A DNA stretch of 22,629 bases from Chlorobiota bacterium (GTDB lineage: Bacteria > Bacteroidota > Bacteroidia > Flavobacteriales > Flavobacteriaceae). The stretch is from NCBI GenBank assembly GCA_013153655.1, contig JAADEB010000037.1:1-22629 (forward strand), written 5' to 3'. Of the stretch, positions 1 to 8,087 are shown in pieces (within the stretch, counting starts at the first letter, position 1; each line of letters starts with the position of its first letter). Under the pieces are notes generated by a model. It was not told the origin of the DNA. It saw only the letters and a program-made list of their open reading frames with translations, and did not search any database. A program made the translations under genes and the position numbers.

Positions 1-2024
1 CGGCACAAACGGGATTTAATTATAAAATCCTGTTGGCCGACGGCGGAAATCCATTGGCCAATCACAATGTGATTGTCAAAATAGCCATAAAGGACGGATA
101 CGGTAACATCGTCTATGCCGAAACCCATAACCTGACCACCGACAGTAACGGAATCGCCACCATGGAAATCGGTGCCGGGACGGTGGATTCGGGCAACTTC
201 CTTCAAATCGATTGGCGTAATTCGTACGACATGAATGTGGTCATCAGCACCGACGGCGGTCAAACCTACACCTTGAACGAAACCGCGCCATTCCGTTACG
301 TGCCGTATGCCAAATACGCCGCCTCGGGCGGAGATGTGCACGGTTTGAATGATTTGTACGATGCGCGTACGGTGTCGGGTAGCGTGTATGTGGGTCACGG
401 TGCGGGAGACAGTACCGCCATCCAACCCGGCATATGCAATACTTCCGTCGGACTTAATGCCATGCATCACAACACCACCGGTACCCGGAATGTGGCCGTA
501 GGCAATAGCGCACTTTATCATAGCATCGACCGCACCGATTTGGTGGCCGTCGGCGATTCGGCCTTGTTTCATAACGGTGAAAACGTGCAGGGTCAATGGT
601 TGGGAAATAAAAACACGGCCGTGGGTTCCAAATCCCTTTTGGCCAATACGGAAGGTTCCTTCAATACCGCAGTGGGATATAAGAGCCTTACCAACAATAC
701 TCAGGGTTCCGTCAATGTGGCTATAGGTTCCAATTCCATGGTCAATAATCAAACCGGAAGTGATAATGTGGCGGTCGGAGGCGGCAGTTTGTATAGCAAT
801 ACAACGGGTAATATGAATATCGCCATAGGCCGGGCAATGGAACTCAACACGACGGGAAGTTTTAATATCGGTATGGGTCCCAGTGCGCTTTATTCCAACC
901 GGAGCGGAAACAGTAATATTGCTCTGGGTGGAAGCACTTTGAGTGGAAACAGGACGGGAAATAGCAACATCGGTATAGGGAGTGATGCGTTATGGAACAA
1001 TGAATCGGGGAACGATAACATCGCCATCGGGGCCGAAGCCTTACGTTCCGCAAGGGATCTCAGCCATTTGGTGGCCATCGGTGATTCGGCGCTTTATCAC
1101 AACGGCGAAGGAGCCAACGGCGGTTGGGACGGTCTGTGGAATACGGCCGTAGGCTCCAAGGCCATGTATGCCAACACCGTAGGTAATGCCAATACGGCTT
1201 TGGGTTTTGAAGCGCTTTTTGCCAATACCCAAGGTTCCGACAACACGGCTATCGGCACCAATGCCTTGATCGCTAATACCACGGGATCGGATAATACGGC
1301 CGTGGGTAAGAATTGCTTATCGTCCGTTCAGTCCGGAGATAATAATACCGCCATCGGTGTGGAAGCGTTGGTGCAATTAACCACCGGTAGTGCCAATACG
1401 GTGGCGGGCACCTATGCTTTGTACAACATTTCCACCGGCTCATTTAATACGGTCATGGGGTATCTTACTCTGCATAACACTGCTGCCACTCAAATGTACG
1501 GTAATACGGCTTTCGGTTATCTGGCGGGTAACAATACCGATGCCGATTCCTGTATTTACATGGGTTTGAATGCCGGCGTTAATAATGATATTAACCACCG
1601 GTTATATATCGGAAACGCCGACGCTCAGGGACACAGCCTCATCGAAGGAGACATGCAAGCGCGCGAATTGACGGTGAACGGTCGTTTCAAGGCCGAAAAA
1701 GTTCTGGGAACCGATAGCGGACAGGCCGATATGCGGGCCTATGCCTACGGATTGGTCTATTACAACGGCAGTGTGGATACGGGCCGTTCCAGCGAAGGAT
1801 TTACGGTCATCAAAACGGGAACGGGCGTGTATGAAATCACGCTATCGAATTATCAAAGCCAAAACTATGTGGTGAGCGTAACGGCCGAAATAGGCGGAGC
1901 GGGCACGCCTGTGTTTGCCGCTACGGATTATACCCAATCGGCCGGGACTTTTCTCGTGCGGATTTATAATCTTTCCGGTCAAACCGTTGACAATTCTTTC
2001 CATTTTGTGGTATTCAGACCTTAA
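1..2024 (+). CDS. Secreted repeat protein with tail-fibre/YadA-head-like NTAVG repeats (5' truncated)
   Basis: The reading frame is open to the left edge (first full codon at 3, reading AQTGFNYKILLADGGN), so the gene starts outside the window. The AQ at the edge resembles the end of a signal peptide. A first domain of about 100 residues resembles the beta-sandwich found at the start of many Bacteroidota surface proteins. It is followed by roughly 400 residues of repeats of about 17 residues with the pattern N-T-A-(V/I)-G-x-x-(A/S)-L-x-x-N-T-x-G-x-x. The pattern is typical of tail-fibre and trimeric-adhesin head regions, which usually form stacked beta-rolls. The C-terminal domain of about 110 residues (from about 1680) has no recognisable chaperone-of-endosialidase triad and no type IX sorting domain. 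The role is probably cell-surface or extracellular adhesion, which is inferred from the repeats. A TTG at 33 could be taken as a start, but the upstream frame argues against it. Confidence 0.8.
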   Translation, partial: AQTGFNYKILLADGGNPLANHNVIVKIAIKDGYGNIVYAETHNLTTDSNGIATMEIGAGTVDSGNFLQIDWRNSYDMNVVISTDGGQTYTLNETAPFRYVPYAKYAASGGDVHGLNDLYDARTVSGSVYVGHGAGDSTAIQPGICNTSVGLNAMHHNTTGTRNVAVGNSALYHSIDRTDLVAVGDSALFHNGENVQGQWLGNKNTAVGSKSLLANTEGSFNTAVGYKSLTNNTQGSVNVAIGSNSMVNNQTGSDNVAVGGGSLYSNTTGNMNIAIGRAMELNTTGSFNIGMGPSALYSNRSGNSNIALGGSTLSGNRTGNSNIGIGSDALWNNESGNDNIAIGAEALRSARDLSHLVAIGDSALYHNGEGANGGWDGLWNTAVGSKAMYANTVGNANTALGFEALFANTQGSDNTAIGTNALIANTTGSDNTAVGKNCLSSVQSGDNNTAIGVEALVQLTTGSANTVAGTYALYNISTGSFNTVMGYLTLHNTAATQMYGNTAFGYLAGNNTDADSCIYMGLNAGVNNDINHRLYIGNADAQGHSLIEGDMQARELTVNGRFKAEKVLGTDSGQADMRAYAYGLVYYNGSVDTGRSSEGFTVIKTGTGVYEITLSNYQSQNYVVSVTAEIGGAGTPVFAATDYTQSAGTFLVRIYNLSGQTVDNSFHFVVFRP

Positions 2025-2138
2025 TGGATTTTGCATGATAATTTAATCCCTTTAAACAAAATCAATTATATGATATAAGTTGGCTTTTAAAAAGAAAAAT
2101 AAGCTTACAATGCAAAACCAATCATTAAACTTTATACT

Positions 2139-2558
2139 ATGAAAACCAAAACCTTAATCATGCTGGCAATCCTGTTTGTCACAAGTATGAACCTCGAATC
2201 CTGTAAAAAACAATGTCCGGCACCCGAAGAACCTTCTCGCCGGGAAATTCTTCTGAACGGCACGTGGCATGCCACTGTCGCCGAAGGCTATCAAGACGGA
2301 AATTTGGTCACAACCAATGATATTTCCCAATACGACTGGCAATTTATGGACAATGGTAAAATGCTCAGTTACAACACGCAAAACAACAGCGGCCAATTGT
2401 ACGGTTATGTGATTACCGGTGATGTGGAAAAAATAACTTTCACAGCCGATAATGGAGATGTTTATCCCATGAACGTCCTTAAATTGGAAAAAGACAAGAT
2501 GGAACTCGAAGCACCTGTTTCGGCCAATGCAAAGTACATTTATTATTTCGAACGTTAA
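2139..2558 (+). CDS. Small lipocalin-like lipoprotein
   Basis: This 139-residue protein begins with a lipoprotein signal (Lys at 2 and 4, a hydrophobic stretch, then NLESC with the lipidated Cys at 22). After a short Pro/Glu linker comes a single domain beginning LLNGTWHAT. The conserved G-x-W near its start and the alternating beta pattern ending in YYFER resemble the lipocalin-like domain of small Bacteroidota lipoproteins. No catalytic residues can be named and the ligand is unknown. It lies 114 bases after the repeat protein on the same strand. I found no clean TAnnTTTG box in that gap, so cotranscription is possible. A strong hairpin terminator follows at 2596. The lipoprotein call is firm and the fold assignment is moderate. 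Confidence 0.75.
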   Translation: MKTKTLIMLAILFVTSMNLESCKKQCPAPEEPSRREILLNGTWHATVAEGYQDGNLVTTNDISQYDWQFMDNGKMLSYNTQNNSGQLYGYVITGDVEKITFTADNGDVYPMNVLKLEKDKMELEAPVSANAKYIYYFER

Positions 2559-2595
2559 GGTCATTTAGAACCCTAACACCGTACGGCTAAAATCA

Positions 2596-2630
2596 AACGC
2601 CCGCACTATTGAATAGGCGGGCGTTTTTTT
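2596..2630 (+). terminator. Rho-independent terminator between convergent genes
   Basis: A perfect 9-bp stem (AACGCCCGC at 2596-2604 and GCGGGCGTT at 2617-2625) is followed by a T run to 2630. The loop can add CTA/TAG pairs. On the minus strand the hairpin is followed by TTTGATTTT, so it may also end the convergent barrel gene. The placement between two gene ends supports it. Confidence 0.9.
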
Positions 2631-2675
2631 GGTATGGTTATTGCGCGGATTTTTTGATTATTATCGGATAATGGA

Positions 2676-3944
2676 TTACCAATAATTTTCTTTTTTCCAA
2701 ATCCGGTAGCCTATTACCAACGCAAATCCGTTATAAGGACTACTATAAAGGTGGTAATTGGCAATCATGTTAGCATTATAATAATAACGTAATATGGCCG
2801 ATAATCGACCGGCGGACATACCCACGCCTCCTTCCCAGTAGGATTTGGATTTGGGTTTTAGGGTTTGGTCCAGTTCGTCATTCTTATATTGTATTAACTC
2901 GCTACCCAAATCAGCATTCAGGACAAAAGCCAGTTCGCCGAATGCATTAAACCCTTCGTTGCGTATAAAATACATTCGAATACCCAAGGGAATATCCAAT
3001 GATAGGTTTTTGTATTCCCACAAATATTTTTCCGTCTCGGAGGTTATGGTGTTTTCCTTTTCAAAACTTAGATTTTGATGTCCTATGCGAAGTGCGGGTT
3101 CGGTGAACAAACTCCACATGTTATGCGCAAAGGGCAGGACATATTCCACAGTGACGCCCAAACCGCCACCCATTCCTTGTGACGCGGTTTGATTATCGAG
3201 ATTTTTTTGGGCGTGTTTGATGTGCATACGGAACATATCGCCACGGGCCGTTACATTCACGTTAAGAATGCCCGGAGAAGAATAGGTATTGAAACTCCGG
3301 TAACTTTCTTTTTTGCAACGGTTGTATTCGCGGAAGATTTTTTTCAAATCCTCTACCGTATAATTAAGAGCCTCAAATTTTTTTCGGCTCATGCCCGGAC
3401 ATTTGAAGGCATTATATAGTGTCTGTTTGTAATCGTTATTGACGGCAATTTTATTGTAGATTTTTTCTTTTTCATTAAATACAAAATAACGGCGGTGGAT
3501 AAGCGGTTTGATGGGACCGTTGTCTATTCGATAGAAAAAACGGTTCATATTGGGCTTTTTGTACAGAAACAAATCGGCTTTTCCATCTACCAATACTTTT
3601 AGGAAAATGGTTTTATGTGCCCAATCGGGGTTACGCCGTTTCGAAAGCCTGTTGACGAGATCGGGAACCGTATCCACATCCACCGTGGCACTTATGTATT
3701 TCCATTTGTTCGGTATGCCCACCGCCTTCACATTCCCGGGCGTAGCCACTTTCTTCTTTCCTTGGAATCGATAGGTAATCTTTTCCGGCGTGTATGCCCA
3801 ATCCTTATTTAAAATCTCGACCCGTAGGGTTTGCCCGTTTTGATCTATAACATATCCGGGTTCGTAGCGGGGATTTTGTTGAGCGCTAACATTTAAACCC
3901 GAAAAAAGGGCGATAAAGGTTAGGATAATGGCAATTTTTTTCAT
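2676..3944 (-). CDS. Outer-membrane beta-barrel protein, unknown function
   Basis: The preferred start is the ATG at 3944, giving 422 residues and a typical signal peptide (MKKIAIILTFIALFSGLNVSAQ, cut after AQ). An upstream in-frame ATG at 3965 would add seven polar residues. The N-terminal part (PGYVIDQNGQTLRVEI..., with KITYRF and VKAVGIPNKWKYI) matches a layout I associate with Bacteroidota proteins that pair a small beta domain with a C-terminal barrel. A central basic, Tyr-rich stretch (about 165-215) has one CxxxxxK-type Cys pair region. The last 180 residues alternate polar and hydrophobic residues with aromatic strand ends (AFGELAFVLN, ALVIGYRIW), as in outer-membrane barrels. The C terminus ends in aromatic/charged KKENYW. 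No substrate or partner can be inferred. A -7 box lies at 3967-3974. Confidence 0.75.
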   Translation of the reverse strand: MKKIAIILTFIALFSGLNVSAQQNPRYEPGYVIDQNGQTLRVEILNKDWAYTPEKITYRFQGKKKVATPGNVKAVGIPNKWKYISATVDVDTVPDLVNRLSKRRNPDWAHKTIFLKVLVDGKADLFLYKKPNMNRFFYRIDNGPIKPLIHRRYFVFNEKEKIYNKIAVNNDYKQTLYNAFKCPGMSRKKFEALNYTVEDLKKIFREYNRCKKESYRSFNTYSSPGILNVNVTARGDMFRMHIKHAQKNLDNQTASQGMGGGLGVTVEYVLPFAHNMWSLFTEPALRIGHQNLSFEKENTITSETEKYLWEYKNLSLDIPLGIRMYFIRNEGFNAFGELAFVLNADLGSELIQYKNDELDQTLKPKSKSYWEGGVGMSAGRLSAILRYYYNANMIANYHLYSSPYNGFALVIGYRIWKKENYW

Positions 3945-3966
3945 GATTTTAGATTTAAATGTCAAT

Positions 3967-3974
3967 CAAACATA
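3967..3974 (-). promoter_or_regulatory. Bacteroidota -7 box for the barrel gene
   Basis: On the minus strand this reads TATGTTTG, matching TAnnTTTG. It lies 22 bases upstream of the ATG at 3944. No good TTG was found at the -33 distance, so support comes from the -7 box and position only. It also supports the ATG at 3944 over the one at 3965, which would lie before or at the expected transcription start. Confidence 0.5.
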
Positions 3975-4111
3975 AAAACTATTCCTAAAAATTAAAATAA
4001 GAAAAGTCATTAAAAATAAATTGCCAAGTAAGATGGCTCTGAATGGCTTTTTAGATTCGGCTAAATGCAATTTTGTTTATCAAAACAATATGCACAAAAA
4101 CAAAAATTTCG

Positions 4112-4119
4112 TATATTTG
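4112..4119 (+). promoter_or_regulatory. -7 box of the tRNA-Cys promoter
   Basis: TATATTTG fits TAnnTTTG exactly and lies 18 bases before the mature tRNA 5' end, leaving a very short leader. No matching TTG was seen at the expected -33 distance. Confidence 0.65.
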
Positions 4120-4136
4120 CTACGCTTTTTCCGAAA

Positions 4137-4210
4137 GGCACCTTGGCCGAGTGGCTAGGCAGAGGTCTGCAAAACCTCGTACAGCGGTTCGAATCCGCTA
4201 GGTGCCTCCA
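4137..4210 (+). tRNA. tRNA-Cys (anticodon GCA)
   Basis: The acceptor stem pairs GGCACCT (4137-4143) with AGGTGCC (4200-4206), followed by discriminator T at 4207 and an encoded CCA (4208-4210). The anticodon stem GAGGT/ACCTC encloses CTGCAAA, giving anticodon GCA. The T arm carries GGTTCGAATCC. The U73 discriminator is the expected identity element for Cys. The gene is a single-copy unit with its own -7 box upstream and a terminator immediately downstream. Confidence 0.97.
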
Positions 4211-4215
4211 AATAT

Positions 4216-4239
4216 GACGGCTTCGGGCCGTCTTTTTTT
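4216..4239 (+). terminator. Terminator of tRNA-Cys
   Basis: GACGGC (4216-4221) and GCCGTC (4227-4232) form a 6-bp stem with a TTCGG loop, followed directly by seven T. It lies six bases past the CCA end. Confidence 0.9.
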
Positions 4240-4245
4240 ATTCCG

Positions 4246-4253
4246 TATATTTG
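4246..4253 (+). promoter_or_regulatory. -7 box for the NhaC gene
   Basis: TATATTTG matches TAnnTTTG and is identical to the tRNA -7 box. The expected transcript start, around 4260, leaves under ten bases of leader before the ATG at 4269. The -33 position falls inside the preceding tRNA terminator hairpin, so the two signals overlap. Confidence 0.55.
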
Positions 4254-4268
4254 AAGTAAATTTTGTCT

Positions 4269-5762
4269 ATGGATCATTTCGGATGGTGGTCGTTGGTGCC
4301 GCCTCTGTTGGCTATTTTTCTGGCCATACGGACCAAAAAGGTTTTTATGGCCCTTTTCGGGGGCATTTGGATGAGTTTTTTGATTACGGATCAATGGCGG
4401 ACGGTGCGTTCCTTTTACGATGCCGTCATGTCGTTGGTACATGTTTTTGCTTCCGAAGGCAATACCATGACCATTATGTTCAGTGCATTGGTGGGTGCTT
4501 TGATTCTTTTTGTTCAAAAATCCGGCGGAACCGAAGGATTTGTACGGCTCATGCGCCGTTATTTGGAGGCCGGCGCATCCGGAGATACGAAACGTATTAG
4601 GCGAAAAATTGCATTAATGGCATGGCTGACGGGTATTATCGTTTTTGTGGAAACCAGCATTTCGTCCTTAACGGTGGGTACGGTGTTTCGTCCTTTGTTT
4701 GATAAATACGGAATTTCGCGCGAAAAACTGGCTTACCTGGCCGATTCCAGCAGTGCGCCCGTATCCGTTTTATTGCCTTTCAATGCCTGGGGTGCATTTA
4801 TTATGGGATTGTTGATAACCGAGGGCATGCCGCGTCCTTTTGCTTTGCTCATCAAAAGCATTCCCTACAATTTTTATGCATGGATAGCGCTCGGTACGGG
4901 TTTGGCCGCTGTTTGGTTCGATTGGCATCCCGGACCCATGAAGCAGGCCCAACGCCGTGTTGAAAGCGGCGGAGGTGTTTTGCCCGAGGGCGCCGTTCCC
5001 ATGGTATCGGAAGAACTGACGGAAGTGAAACCCGTTCCACATGCCCGGCCGCGAGCCGCCAATATGTTGGTTCCCATTGGGGTGATGGTATTAATGATGC
5101 CCGTTTTGTTGATTTTTACGGGTTGGAAAAAACTTCCGGCAGGTGCGGATCATATGTCATGGCCGGAAAAACTGTTATCGGCCTTGGGCAACGGTTCGGG
5201 CAGTACGGCTGTTCTTTTTGCGGTTATAACGGCTTTGACGGTGGCGGCATTGATGTACCGCCTGCAAGGTATAGCCCGGTTTACGGAAATGAACGATTGG
5301 GTGCTCAAAGGTATTTCCGGAATGATGCCTTTGGCTCTTTTGATGATGATGGCCTTTGCCCTGGGTTCGGTTACCAAGGAATTGGGTACCGGCGTTTATT
5401 TGGCGGGATTGGCCAAGGATTTTTTGGCGCCTGCCTGGATTCCTTTTATCGTATTTCTGCTCTCGGCTTTTATCGCCTTTGCTACGGGAACCTCATGGGG
5501 CACCTTTGCCATCATGATTCCCATTGCCGTGCCCATTGCTCTGCATTTGCAACTGCCCGTTCATTTGGTGTTGGCGGCCGTCCTCAGCGGTGGGGTGTTC
5601 GGAGATCATGCTTCTCCCATTTCCGATACCACCATTATTTCGTCCATGGCGGCGGCCACCGATCATATCGATCATGTCAGGACACAATTGCCTTATGCGC
5701 TTATTAGTGCGGGATTGGCGGCTTTGCTGTTCCTGGCGGCCGGGTTTTGGTATGTTGGATGA
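4269..5762 (+). CDS. nhaC: NhaC-family Na+/H+ antiporter
   Basis: This 497-residue integral inner-membrane protein exchanges cytoplasmic Na+ for external H+, as established for the NhaC (Na_H_antiporter) family. Many hydrophobic segments of about 20 residues alternate with short loops. The family signatures are visible: ETSISSLTVGTVFRPL near residue 130, ATGTSWGTFAIMIPIAVPIA around 405, and GDHASPISDTTIISSMAA around 444. A cytoplasmic charged loop occupies about 220-260. The ATG at 4269 is preferred to the TTG at 4263 because of codon type and the nearby promoter. The length fits the family. The exact substrate cannot be settled from sequence: relatives also exchange malate/lactate or other organic acids. 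It is followed by 137 bases before the next gene and appears monocistronic. Confidence 0.85.
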   Translation: MDHFGWWSLVPPLLAIFLAIRTKKVFMALFGGIWMSFLITDQWRTVRSFYDAVMSLVHVFASEGNTMTIMFSALVGALILFVQKSGGTEGFVRLMRRYLEAGASGDTKRIRRKIALMAWLTGIIVFVETSISSLTVGTVFRPLFDKYGISREKLAYLADSSSAPVSVLLPFNAWGAFIMGLLITEGMPRPFALLIKSIPYNFYAWIALGTGLAAVWFDWHPGPMKQAQRRVESGGGVLPEGAVPMVSEELTEVKPVPHARPRAANMLVPIGVMVLMMPVLLIFTGWKKLPAGADHMSWPEKLLSALGNGSGSTAVLFAVITALTVAALMYRLQGIARFTEMNDWVLKGISGMMPLALLMMMAFALGSVTKELGTGVYLAGLAKDFLAPAWIPFIVFLLSAFIAFATGTSWGTFAIMIPIAVPIALHLQLPVHLVLAAVLSGGVFGDHASPISDTTIISSMAAATDHIDHVRTQLPYALISAGLAALLFLAAGFWYVG

Positions 5763-5871
5763 ATATGACGAAACCCGTTATTCCCGGTTTGATTTCTTAT
5801 ACGGACTTTTTTTTTGTTAATGCCGGATTGATGGTTATTCAAAATAATTTTTCCGTATCGTATTTTATGGT

Positions 5872-5879
5872 TAATTTTG
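5872..5879 (+). promoter_or_regulatory. -7 box for the DUF4199-glycosyltransferase pair
   Basis: TAATTTTG fits TAnnTTTG and lies 20 bases before the ATG at 5900. No clear TTG is present 19-20 bases further up, only a T-rich stretch. Confidence 0.5.
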
Positions 5880-5899
5880 TTTGAAACAAATATTTTTTT

Positions 5900-6436
5900 A
5901 TGACCAAACAGTCTATCCGTTCGTTGCCTCACGGCGATTTGTTTAAATGGGGTTTTTATTACGGATTAATCATGGGCTTAGTGGCGTTTGCAGGATGGTA
6001 TGTGACGCTCTTGATGCCCGAGAAATCATTGTCGCGATCTTTGGTTTCCATGGCCGTATATTTGGTGGAATTTTTTTTGGTTTACTGGGCGGTAAAGAAA
6101 TACAAGCTTTTTCATAAGGAGTTTACCTTTCTCCACGGATTAGTATTATCCCTTTACATTGGATTGATATCGGGACTTATTTTGGCGGGTAATATTTTGC
6201 TGTACTATTATGTTATCAATCCGCCGGCATTGGAAGCGTGGTTCCGGGACCGCCAAGCCGCTTTGGAAAAAGATTTGGCGGATGACCCCGTGCAGGTTAC
6301 GAAAATCATGGATTTTACCCGTTCTTTTTATACTTATTTGATTTTATTCGGTTCCATAGCGGGTCAATTGTTTATCGGCCTTTTGAGTGGATTGTCCTCA
6401 TCCTTTATTCTTAAAGACCAAGAAATCAAGGCATGA
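5900..6436 (+). CDS. DUF4199-family integral membrane protein
   Basis: This 178-residue protein has four predicted membrane helices (about 15-37, 47-66, 75-103 and 145-172) and a polar, probably exposed, segment between helices three and four (about 110-140, rich in Asp/Arg/Lys). Size, helix spacing and the FKWGFYYGLIMGL opening fit the DUF4199 family, which is largely confined to Bacteroidota. No function is established for it. Its stop codon overlaps the start of the downstream glycosyltransferase as ATGA, so the two are translationally coupled. This pairing suggests that the small protein assists or anchors the glycosyltransferase or its lipid-linked substrate, which is inference. There are no catalytic motifs. 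Confidence 0.75.
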   Translation: MTKQSIRSLPHGDLFKWGFYYGLIMGLVAFAGWYVTLLMPEKSLSRSLVSMAVYLVEFFLVYWAVKKYKLFHKEFTFLHGLVLSLYIGLISGLILAGNILLYYYVINPPALEAWFRDRQAALEKDLADDPVQVTKIMDFTRSFYTYLILFGSIAGQLFIGLLSGLSSSFILKDQEIKA

Positions 6437-7386
6437 AAATATCGGTTGTCATACCTTTGCTCAACGAAGCGGAATCCCTGCCGGAACTGTATGAACACCT
6501 GACGGAGGTGTTGGGTGGCATGGAGGGGGATTACGAAATCATTTTCGTGGACGACGGGAGTTCGGACGATTCATGGGAAATTATTCGTTCGTTATCCGGC
6601 CGCGACCGGCATGTGAAGGGCATTAAATTTAGCCGCAATTTCGGCAAGTCGCAGGCATTGGATGCCGGTTTCAAGAAGGCTACGGGCGACGTGGTGGTGA
6701 CCATGGATGCGGATTTGCAAGACGATCCGGCCGAAATACCCGGTTTGGTGGCTATGATCACGGACGAAGGTTACGACATGGTTTCGTGCTGGAAAAAGAA
6801 ACGTAAGGATCCTGTCCTGAGCAAGAATTTGCCGTCCAAACTGTTCAATTGGGCGGCGCGAACGGTGTCGGGAATCCGTTTGCATGATTTCAATTGCGGC
6901 CTGAAAGCCTACAAGGGTGAGGTAACGCGGCATATACGCGTCTATGGCGAAATGCACCGGTACATTCCGTTTTTGGCCAAGCAAGCCGGTTTCGAAAGGA
7001 TAGGGGAGCGCCCCGTGCGCCATCATGCGCGCAAGTACGGCCAAACCAAATTCGGTTCCGACCGGTTTATCAAAGGGGTTTTGGATTTGATTACGCTTTG
7101 GTTTCATATGCGTTTTTCGCGGCGTCCCATGTACTTGTTCGGCGGGTTGGGTCTGTTGATGTTTCTCATCGGCGGATTGTCGGTGGCGGTGATTTTGGGC
7201 GTGAAGGCCTACAAACTGATGTACGGGCTACCCACTCATTTGGTTACCGACCGGCCTTGGTTTTATATTTCCATTGCGTCCATGTTGTTGGGCAGTCAGT
7301 TCTTTCTGGCGGGTTTTTTGGGTGAATTGATTTTACAGCAGGGCGAGCGCGCCGGCTACTATCATATCCAGGAAGAAACGGATTGA
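6433..7386 (+). CDS. Family 2 glycosyltransferase, polyprenyl-phosphate type, membrane anchored
   Basis: This 317-residue protein has a GT-A catalytic domain at about 1-215: SVVIPLLNEAESL at the start, VDDGSSDDSW (39-48) for nucleotide binding, and the metal-binding DADLQDD (92-98). Two C-terminal membrane helices follow (about 233-257 and 277-303). This is the layout of DPM1/GtrB-like enzymes, which move a sugar from a nucleotide donor to a polyprenyl phosphate on the cytoplasmic face of the inner membrane. The sugar is unknown. Its ATG overlaps the stop of the DUF4199 gene by four bases. Only 98 bases separate it from the ECF sigma gene, and they contain a separate promoter and no obvious terminator. 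The family call is strong and the substrate is open. Confidence 0.88.
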   Translation: MKISVVIPLLNEAESLPELYEHLTEVLGGMEGDYEIIFVDDGSSDDSWEIIRSLSGRDRHVKGIKFSRNFGKSQALDAGFKKATGDVVVTMDADLQDDPAEIPGLVAMITDEGYDMVSCWKKKRKDPVLSKNLPSKLFNWAARTVSGIRLHDFNCGLKAYKGEVTRHIRVYGEMHRYIPFLAKQAGFERIGERPVRHHARKYGQTKFGSDRFIKGVLDLITLWFHMRFSRRPMYLFGGLGLLMFLIGGLSVAVILGVKAYKLMYGLPTHLVTDRPWFYISIASMLLGSQFFLAGFLGELILQQGERAGYYHIQEETD

Positions 7387-7417
7387 TTTGGTATGTTAAA
7401 AAATATTTTTACCTTTG
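7387..7417 (+). promoter_or_regulatory. Full consensus promoter for the ECF sigma gene
   Basis: TTTG (7387-7390) and TACCTTTG (7410-7417) are separated by 19 bases, a near-perfect match to the Bacteroidota -33/-7 pattern. The expected start is near 7424, giving a leader of about 60 bases. The -33 box overlaps the end of the glycosyltransferase gene, whose stop codon ends at 7386. Confidence 0.8.
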
Positions 7418-7484
7418 TATAACGCTTAATTTAAAAAACGGCCTGCCTATGTAGCATATTTACGCACTCCAAAAAACCGGAATT

Positions 7485-8066
7485 ATGAAACAACGAGCAT
7501 TATCCGATGCCGAATTGGTGCGTAAGTATGTTAACGGCGACGAGCAATCCCTGGAAATTCTCATCAACCGTTACCGTCACAAACTTTTCGGATACATCAT
7601 GAACAAGGTCAAGGATAAATTCCTGGCCGAAGATTTGTTTCAAGATGTTTTTATCAAGGTGATTCATACCCTGAAAGAAGGCCAATACAACGAAGAAGGA
7701 CGGTTCGGGTCGTGGCTTATGCGAATTGCCCATAACATGATTGTCGATCATTTTCGCAAATTGAAACGCAACAAAACCCAATACGACACCGAGGATTTTT
7801 CCATGTTCGACATTATTCCGGCCGGCATTACCGCCGAAGATGATATGATTCTTAGTCAAACGGTAGACAAGATACGCCGCCTTATTCGCGAGTTACCAGA
7901 GGAACAGCGTCAGGTCTTGGAAATGCGTATCTACGACAATATTCCCTTTAAGGATATAGCGGAAATGCAGGAAATCAGCATCAACACGGCTTTGGGCCGC
8001 ATGCGTTATGCACTGATTAACCTGCGCAAAATGATGGAGCGTTATCAAATAGAACTCCGGGATTAG
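7485..8066 (+). CDS. ECF-type RNA polymerase sigma-70 factor
   Basis: This 193-residue protein contains only sigma regions 2 and 4. Region 2 spans about 24-93, with the core-binding AEDLFQDVFIKV (48-59) and the -10-recognising stretch RFGSWLMRIAHNMIVDHFR. A short acidic linker (about 97-122) follows, then region 4 (about 130-185) with LPEEQRQVLEMRIYDN and a helix-turn-helix ending in ALGRMRYALINLRK. It directs RNA polymerase to a target set that cannot be read from the sequence. ECF factors usually have an anti-sigma gene next door, but none is present. The next gene is convergent and begins 21 bases after the stop. A housekeeping-type promoter drives it, so positive autoregulation is not suggested. 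Family call secure, regulon unknown. Confidence 0.93.
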   Translation: MKQRALSDAELVRKYVNGDEQSLEILINRYRHKLFGYIMNKVKDKFLAEDLFQDVFIKVIHTLKEGQYNEEGRFGSWLMRIAHNMIVDHFRKLKRNKTQYDTEDFSMFDIIPAGITAEDDMILSQTVDKIRRLIRELPEEQRQVLEMRIYDNIPFKDIAEMQEISINTALGRMRYALINLRKMMERYQIELRD

Positions 8067-8087
8067 ACGAAGAAATAGGGGACGACC

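Noticed and set aside
1..2024. Phage tail-fibre gene marking a prophage
   Set aside because: The repeat resembles tail-fibre sequence, but no other phage gene is nearby, and the AQTGFNY opening and neighbouring lipoprotein suggest a secreted cellular protein.
5123..5707. A 194-codon plus-strand frame
   Set aside because: It is out of frame inside the NhaC gene, and its translation is Gly/Tyr/Cys/His-rich with no start context.
5770..5815. Terminator after the NhaC gene
   Set aside because: There is a nine-T run at 5807, but the nearest pairings (AAACC/GGTTT, CCGT/ACGG) are only 4-5 bp and not directly against the T run, so the evidence is too weak to call.
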